Both the position numbers and the translations under genes were made by a program. Of a stretch of 64,000 nt of DNA, positions 58,395 to 64,000 are shown in pieces. Numbering within the stretch: position 1 is the stretch's first letter; the number at the start of each line of letters is the position of its first letter. This DNA is from Tricholoma matsutake (taxonomy: Eukaryota; Basidiomycota; Agaricomycetes; Agaricales; Tricholomataceae). The stretch covers positions 4,278,001-4,342,000 of the forward strand of contig AP026538.1 of the NCBI GenBank assembly GCA_026075535.2, given 5' to 3'. Under the pieces are notes generated by a model. That model was given only the letters and a program-made list of their open reading frames with translations, made no database searches and had not been told where the DNA came from.

Positions 58395-59520
58395 CTTGCC
58401 ATGCCTCCAAACAAAAACATCTTCTCAAACTTTCTTCCTCATATTTCACCAAAGCTTCTGTCTCCAGAAGTTCACTCTGTGGCAACCAAAGATTGTGCTC
58501 CTGTCCGTATCCGAGCCATCGCACAAGATATTGTTTTCCTCGTCCTTGCGGCCAGGAGTCTATAATCCGCTCGATGAAATACTCTGTGCTCCCTTTTTCT
58601 GTCATGATTGGTCCTGGTTTTGATTGCTTCCTGCTGGGATATTCCTCATCCTCATTTTTGATAAACGGTTGCAGGTGGGAAGCATGAAACATTGGAAAAA
58701 CTTTTGATGATCCTGGAAGTGCTAGCATGTAGTCCAATGTTTCCAGGTGAGTTTTTGTGACCTCATAAGGTCCGTCAAATTGAGGCATGAACTTTGTGAC
58801 TCACCCACTTTTTGCTTGTAAGTATTCTTGCCTCCGATGCCCTGTTGCTAACATCACCTTATCTCCCACTTTATACTCTGGGTCCGCCACCCTTTCCGTG
58901 TTTGCGTGGTGTGTCTGTGATATTTTTGCTGCCAAAAGTGTGTCTCTAGCTTGGTCCGTTATGAGTTCTAGGCTCTCCACCAGCGTGCGTGCCACTTCTG
59001 TTTCTGTCTCTAATTGTTCTTCTGGGCTGTTGTCTCTTCTTATTATAGGTGGTATCAACTGTGGCAACCTTCCCATTTTCAGAACAAATGGAGAGAAACC
59101 CGTTGATGCGTTTAGCATGTTCATAATATCAAATCGTACTTTTGGCAGTGCCTTCACCCAACCTGATTGATTACATTCGACATGGAAGCGCAGTGCCTGA
59201 ATCATGGTTTTGTTCATATGTTCCAATGATCCGTCTGTCTGTGGATGGTAAGCCATTGACATCTTGTGTTTTATCCCCATGATTTTCATTAGCGCACGCC
59301 AGAATTTTGACACAAAGATTTTGTCTCTGTCACTGACGATTTCCTCCAGGCATCCATTTTTGCAGAACCATTTGTTGAAAAATATTACGGTGAACTCCTC
59401 TGCTGTTATTGTACTTGTGCAAGGCTCCATTTGTAGGTCTGCTCCCATGCGGTCTGTCATGGTGACGATCATGTCATAGCCATCATCTGTCGGCAATGGT
59501 CCCACGAAATCCAATGCCAC
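58390..59520 (-). pseudogene. Gypsy 3 integrase and chromodomain (one stop)
   Basis: Core with MALDFVGPLPTDDGYD (first Asp, near 59,510), EIVSDRDKIFVSKFW (second Asp) and YHPQTDGSLEHMNKT (Glu). A TGA near 58,801 interrupts before FMPQFDGPYEV. The chromodomain near 58,460-58,590 reads YFIERIIDSWPQGRGKQYLVRWLGYG as separate short blocks. The N-terminal zinc region is at about 59,534-59,700 in another frame. Confidence 0.85.
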
Positions 59521-59533
59521 TGACTGAAAGCAC

Positions 59534-61030
59534 TTATTGGGTACTGCTAGGGGGTGTAATGGTCCCGCTGGTCATGATGTCCGTGATTTGTTTCTTTGGC
59601 ACTCTGGGCATGAAGGTATGTATCCTTCCATCAAGTTTTTCCTCATGTTTGGCCAGTAGTATTCGTCCCGCAAGCTTGCATAGGATTTGCTCGCTCTGAA
59701 ATGTCCAAGATTGTCGTGTGCCAGTTGGAAAAATTGTTCTCATAAGTGCTTGTATCTTGGAATGATCAATCACATCCCCGTGAACAGTAAACCATTTTGT
59801 ACAGTGATCTCCAGTTTCTTGTCCAGTACCCCCCTTTTCCAGTCTGCCAAAATGCCTTTGCACCAACTGTCAACCCAGTATCCCTTTTTAATTCTTTGAA
59901 TCAATTTCGGGTTGCTCTCAATCACAAACATAGCAGCCACCACTATGTTCGGTTTCTTCTCGTCCACTGTGTCCGGTAGTCTGGAAAGTGCATCTGTGAC
60001 CATGTTTCTATCTCCTTGGATGTAGTTGATTGTGTATTCATATTGTGAAAGGTACTCCATCCATCATGCTTGTCATTGCGATAAGTCCTGTTGGTAATCA
60101 AAGTTTTGTAACATTTTATGATCTGTGTAAATGTTGACATGCGATCCGAGTAAGTCCACTCTCCATTTTTGCATAGCTCTCATGATTGACAGCATTTCTT
60201 GTTCATGTACAGGATAATTTCTTTCTGCATTATTCAGTTGCCGGCTTTCGAACGCTACCAGTCATGAAGTCTCCCAAGTTTGTCCAAATGCCAAGACCAC
60301 TCCTGTACACCGTTTGCTCGCATCACAGGTTATGAAGATCTTGTTTTCACCAGGGTTTTCATGATCCACTGTCGTGAGGCAGTCTCTGCTTACGACCAAT
60401 CGTTTTATTGCCTTGAATGCATATTGGTGTAGGTTGGGCCATTCTGGGAAGTTTTGGTTGCATTCTTTTCTTGTCAGCGGCATAAGCACTATGGTATGTT
60501 CTGCCAGTGATGGGCAGGAATTGCACTATGTATTGCACCAGGCCCAAAAATTGACGGACATGTTTTGCAGATGTTGGTGCCGGCCAATTCAATATGTGCA
60601 TCACTTTTGCGAAGTCCGCTTCAATTCCTTTTGTGGAAATATGGTGACCCAGGAAGTCCATTTCCATTGCAAACAGTGAGGACTTTTTCATTGAGCAGTA
60701 AAGGTGTGCTTTGCCCAGTGCTTCCAATACTCTAGCCACATTTTTCCTGTGTTCTGATACTGACATCGACCAGATGATAATATCGTCAAGGTACACATGG
60801 CAGATTTTGCCTATCAGTTCCCTTAATGCCAGTGTCACCATCGCTGATGCGTCGCTGGGGAATTCCTCAGGCCCATTGGCATGACTACCCATTCCCACAA
60901 CCCAAATGGTGTCAATGTTGCAGTGTACTTCACATGCTCGGGGTTTACCAATGTTTGGAAGAATGAGTTAGTCATGTCTATTTTTCCCCAAATTTTCCCT
61001 TTCGCACAGTCCGCTAGGATGTCGTCTATT
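59534..61030 (-). pseudogene. Gypsy 3 reverse transcriptase and RNase H (several breaks)
   Basis: RT palm with CHVYLDDIIIWS near 60,790 (YLDD box) and MDFLGHHISTKGIEAD near 60,640. RNase H begins in the frame 60,489-60,262 (FITCDASKRCTGVVLAFG) and ends near 59,960 (NYIQGDRNMVTDALSRLPD). At least three frame changes separate the pieces. Confidence 0.82.
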
Positions 61031-61665
61031 CAAGGAAGTGGGTAATTATCAGGTATCGTCAAATGATTCAAGTGTTGGTAGTCATTGACCCAAAATGGTA
61101 GGACTGTGGGGTCTGCCTTCAGGATAATGAAGGAAGGTGACGCATAGGGAGACGATGATGGTTGAATCCTCCCTGCTGCTAAGTGCTGTTCGATTAGGGT
61201 TTTCCATCCTGGCTGGTATTTCTGTGGACACCCATACGCTCGCGCCACTGAAACTGGTGCGCTGGGTAGCAATTCAATGTTATGATAAACTCTGTGTGGT
61301 AGATCTTTTACGTGCGGTATATCCATTGGGAAAAGGTTTTGGTATTTCTGTTTGTACTCTGTGTCCAGGTGCTGCAGCTCAGCCAGTGTTGCTAGTTCTT
61401 CAATATGTGATCGTATCAATCCTATGATGTCAGGTCCGCAGGACGTTTCCTTGGAGAAATCAAATCTCTCAGGGTTTTCTTCAAACAAGCCTTCTAGTTC
61501 AGTATGCACTGCCCGTCGTTTCTCTTGTGCTTGCATTTGTCCTAATTTTATTTCTTTAGCCTGCTGTTTCCGTTGCTTCCACGGATTTTCTGGTGTTCGC
61601 TTTCTCCACATGACAGGGTCTGGGGGGTTTAGTAAATCATAGTTTGATTCCTTAGCAATTGCCAT
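61030..61665 (-). pseudogene. Gypsy 3 region between protease and RT fingers
   Basis: A 211-aa frame. A Lys/Gln/Glu-rich linker (RKQQAKEIKLGQMQAQEKRR) is followed by the conserved RT approach DLPHRVYHNIELLPSAPV and PYASPSFIILKADPTVLPFWVNDYQHLN, where the RT motif K-D is altered to KADPT. Confidence 0.75.
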
Positions 61666-61737
61666 TCATTCTTTTGTGTCCACGACGATATGATTCCTCA
61701 CCAAGAAATCCAGTCTGAGTATGAGGTCGGTGTGAAG

Positions 61738-63303
61738 TTAAGGACAAATCATTGCGTTCACGATGCGTGATTTCCATATGGAATCTGGCAATTGGATGTG
61801 TAGTTTACAGTAGTGTGATAATAATAACCTAGAGTCTGGTCTTCTTTGCTCTTTCGTAAACGCGCCCGATACACTCATTGCCTTGAAAAGTTTCCTTGGT
61901 ACCAATCCCAGAATTTCCACCAGTTCAGTTGAAATCAACACTGGGGGACAACCATGGTCAATAAGGGCATCAATGGGAGTCGGCGCACAGGTCATTGGTG
62001 CGTCAATGCAGCAGGTCCATTTGAGATGACGTGGCAGACCCAAAATGGAGGATACACACTCGTTTCCTTCGTTATCAGACAAAATGTCCTGGAAATAATC
62101 CTTGTCGTCACTCTCCCCAAATACCGCCACCATGTGGGTGACTTGTTGTGCATTCATATTGGAGGAGCTAGCGCTGCGCTCATACGCGGTCTTTGCTTTT
62201 GCTGCATTCTCAGTTGTCACTGCTTTGCATGCTTCCAAGGTCGCCCTGCTGACTGGGCATTCGTGTGACATGTGGCCTGCATAAAATACCCTGCATTTGT
62301 AACATCCCTTATGAATCGTCAGCAGATTTTTCTCTTTGTCAGTGAGTCGTGGAAGAGGTGCTGGGTTGGCAGTCAAGGATGCATTCTTAGTGGCGATGGA
62401 CCCCGTCGTGGTGACAGGCATTGCAGTGGTTGTTACGTTTTGTGATCTCTTTGCTGCTTCAGTGACCCATTGGTTGCGTTGTAAGTTCAAGTCCTCCTCT
62501 AAGTGTTGTACTTGCTCCATCCATTCCTCGAGGTCCGTGATTTCATCTAGAATTCCTGTTGTTGCCCCTGCTGGGATCCCATTGTTTCCATTGTACATTC
62601 TCTTCAAAGCCAGGTTAAAATGCAGAATGAGGTGGCAACAAAAATTACCAGGCGTTATGTAGTATACCGATCCCTGAGCTGTGAGTTCGTCGTTGGCATT
62701 GCGTACTTTGTTGATCCACGTGAGGAATGCTGTGTTCCCTTGCATTGCGATCTGATCCTGAACAAGTTCATCCTCCCACAAACAAGTGAGGAACTTTCCT
62801 TTGAATTCTGCCATGAATTCCTTGAATTTCAAGGCGATCAGTTGGTCTTCATCTGCATTTACCCAGGATTGGACGGACACAGATTTGAAGTTGTAAATGA
62901 TCTTGCTGACTTGATCATTGGCTGCAATACTTTTGTTAGCAAAGTAACGGTGACAGGTGGTTTCAAATCCTCGTAGTACCTGAATGCTCAGCGATCCTGC
63001 CGTTAACAATGGGGCTGCATTTGCTGACCCTTGTCTGACTTTGGCAGATGCATATAGTGGTTTGATGAGGGGAGCCATTGTTTGTGACGGTGTGTAAACC
63101 TCGTCGTCTGAGTCTTCGCTCATGGTCACTGTATGTGCATTATGATGAACGATGGGTGTCGGTGTGGTCATCAGGGGTGGCAGGCTGGGTGTAGGAGATG
63201 GTGTCAACATTGAGATGCTGGATAAGGAAGATTGAACGGTGTTTCGAGGTTGTCGAAGAAGTTGTTGTGACTGGTTTTGCATTGTCAATGATGTGGCTCG
63301 CAA
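61738..63303 (-). CDS. Gypsy 3 Gag-protease
   Basis: A 521-aa open frame. The Gag core covers about residues 90-260 (QVLRGFETTCHRYFANK ... LWEDELVQDQIAMQG). One zinc knuckle is CYKCRVFYAGHMSHEC, with six instead of four residues between the second Cys and His. The C-terminal protease has IDALIDHGCPPVLIS, that is Asp-His-Gly in place of the usual Asp-Ser/Thr-Gly. Upstream, 63,304-63,774, is an untranslated leader of about 470 bp. Confidence 0.8.
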   Translation of the reverse strand: MRATSLTMQNQSQQLLRQPRNTVQSSLSSISMLTPSPTPSLPPLMTTPTPIVHHNAHTVTMSEDSDDEVYTPSQTMAPLIKPLYASAKVRQGSANAAPLLTAGSLSIQVLRGFETTCHRYFANKSIAANDQVSKIIYNFKSVSVQSWVNADEDQLIALKFKEFMAEFKGKFLTCLWEDELVQDQIAMQGNTAFLTWINKVRNANDELTAQGSVYYITPGNFCCHLILHFNLALKRMYNGNNGIPAGATTGILDEITDLEEWMEQVQHLEEDLNLQRNQWVTEAAKRSQNVTTTAMPVTTTGSIATKNASLTANPAPLPRLTDKEKNLLTIHKGCYKCRVFYAGHMSHECPVSRATLEACKAVTTENAAKAKTAYERSASSSNMNAQQVTHMVAVFGESDDKDYFQDILSDNEGNECVSSILGLPRHLKWTCCIDAPMTCAPTPIDALIDHGCPPVLISTELVEILGLVPRKLFKAMSVSGAFTKEQRRPDSRLLLSHYCKLHIQLPDSIWKSRIVNAMICP

Positions 63304-63774
63304 AGGTTTTCGAGACAGTTTGACGGTCGGTGTTAAGATTTACGGTGTCTGGGACGTTGTTGTTCATGGTGTACAAGAGTCGAGTGGTGGGGAGGTTTTA
63401 CGATGCAATTTTCCAACAAATATCGGTGATTTTATAGGATTAAACGACTCGCCCGGTCTGAAATAATGTTGGGGTGATTTACTTCATTGGGGTTCTTTGT
63501 ATGTTTCTTGGGTTTTCTCTTTCAGCCCTTTGTGGGGGGTGCCATCGTGTGCTTCTTTGTTGGCGCGCTTCCCTCTAAGCTCGTCAAGTGCTGCCAATGT
63601 GTCTAGCCCTAGTCTTCTAATGTTTCTGCTGTTGCCTAAAGTACTTTATTGGTCGTTTCTGGGTCCTAGGTTCTGGCAATCTCGTGGGTCTGAAAAAGTT
63701 TTTTGGTGTTATCTTTGTTTGCATTGGCTGTGTAGGTCTCGCTCATAGGTTTCTAGTTTTGAGTTAAAAAAAAG
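63304..63774 (-). other. Gypsy 3 untranslated leader between 5' LTR and gag
   Basis: Contains no recognisable protein. A run of eight T on the minus strand lies next to the LTR (CTTTTTTTTAACTC) where the PBS should be. It matches neither the LTR itself nor a tRNA end that I can recognise. Confidence 0.5.
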
Positions 63775-64000
63775 TGGAATGAAGGTGTCCTTCAAACACT
63801 CAGGCAGTTCGAACAAGCTAACTGGAAAATAGTATGGTTTAGAAAAGTAAAGTACACAATACAATCTCATCTACAATAAGAACTATCGTACGCGTGATTC
63901 GTCATGTGACCGTGTCCATGATGTAAGTGTGATCAATTGAGCATATGCCAATCGCATTTGTGGTTGGTGTCGCTAGTAAGTAAGATGGTAAGAGATAGGA
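63775..64000 (-). repeat. Gypsy 3 5' LTR (right, cut by window end)
   Basis: Matches 58,160-58,384 over its visible 226 bp with transitions only. Confidence 0.85.

Larger units (their letters stand above)
58160..64000 (-). mobile_element. Gypsy 3: chromovirus, runs past the window end
   Basis: Minus-strand element with the 3' LTR at 58,160-58,394 and the 5' LTR from 63,775 to beyond 64,000. The internal order is gag, protease, RT, RNase H, integrase and chromodomain. It adjoins the Plavaka transposase near its N-terminal end. In the 226 bp of LTR that can be compared I count about 16 differences, all transitions. No self-priming PBS was found here. Confidence 0.88.

Noticed and set aside
63304..63774. 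Self-priming PBS in Gypsy 3
   Set aside because: The bases next to the 5' LTR (CTTTTTTTTAACTC) have no exact complement in the visible LTR.

Overview
The window looks like nuclear DNA of a filamentous basidiomycete, most likely an Agaricomycete. The evidence is genes split by many canonical introns of about 50 bp with CTNAY-like branch sites, fungal wall genes (CE4 chitin deacetylase, Kre9/Knh1-like protein), and the mix of transposons: Tad1-like LINE, self-priming chromoviral Gypsy, Copia, a Plavaka (CACTA-type) transposase and hAT-like non-autonomous elements.

Layout. (1) 0-23.2 kb is nested transposon debris. A decayed Tad1-like LINE (about 0.84-14.99 kb) is split by a complete Gypsy chromovirus (5,907-14,069, minus strand, target duplication ACATT). 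That Gypsy is itself interrupted by a 618-bp TA-flanked inverted-repeat element (10,379-10,996). A Copia pol fragment follows (15.1-16.8 kb). Then comes a second Gypsy (16,816-23,177, plus strand) whose interior is filled by a foldback repeat, an LTR fragment, a hAT-like element and a 5'-truncated second LINE copy. (2) 24.8-41.2 kb is a compact island of host genes with no recognised transposon coding sequence: an arsenite methyltransferase (+), a 1,608-aa chromodomain/coiled-coil/zinc-finger protein (-), ribosomal protein eS30 (+) with a C/D snoRNA in its third intron, a TRIC-like membrane protein (-), a chitin deacetylase with 12 exons (-), a Kre9/Knh1-like wall protein (+) and a tail-anchored aldo-keto reductase (-). 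For all seven genes I rebuilt the exons by hand; each spliced frame closes exactly. (3) 41.2-48.4 kb is repeat-rich DNA with a near-perfect 2 x 180-bp palindrome and unrecognised, decayed coding remnants. (4) 48.4-64 kb is again nested transposons: a Copia element with both LTRs (48,423-53,587), a Plavaka transposase (53.6-58.2 kb, minus) carrying a 426-bp solo LTR with a GTATG duplication, and a Gypsy element (58,160 to beyond the window end) abutting the Plavaka coding region.

The most interesting signals are in the LTR elements and introns. Two different Gypsy elements carry an 11-12 nt primer-binding site that exactly complements their own LTR 32-34 bp downstream of a TATA box, the layout expected for Tf1/sushi-type self-priming. 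The LTR of the first also holds a cluster of different hairpins sharing the same loop, placed in the predicted RNA leader. The eS30 intron snoRNA has two guides that match 25S rRNA sites of the snR60/U80 family. Repeat decay is dominated by transitions, with several CGA-to-TGA stops, suggesting deamination of methylated CpG.
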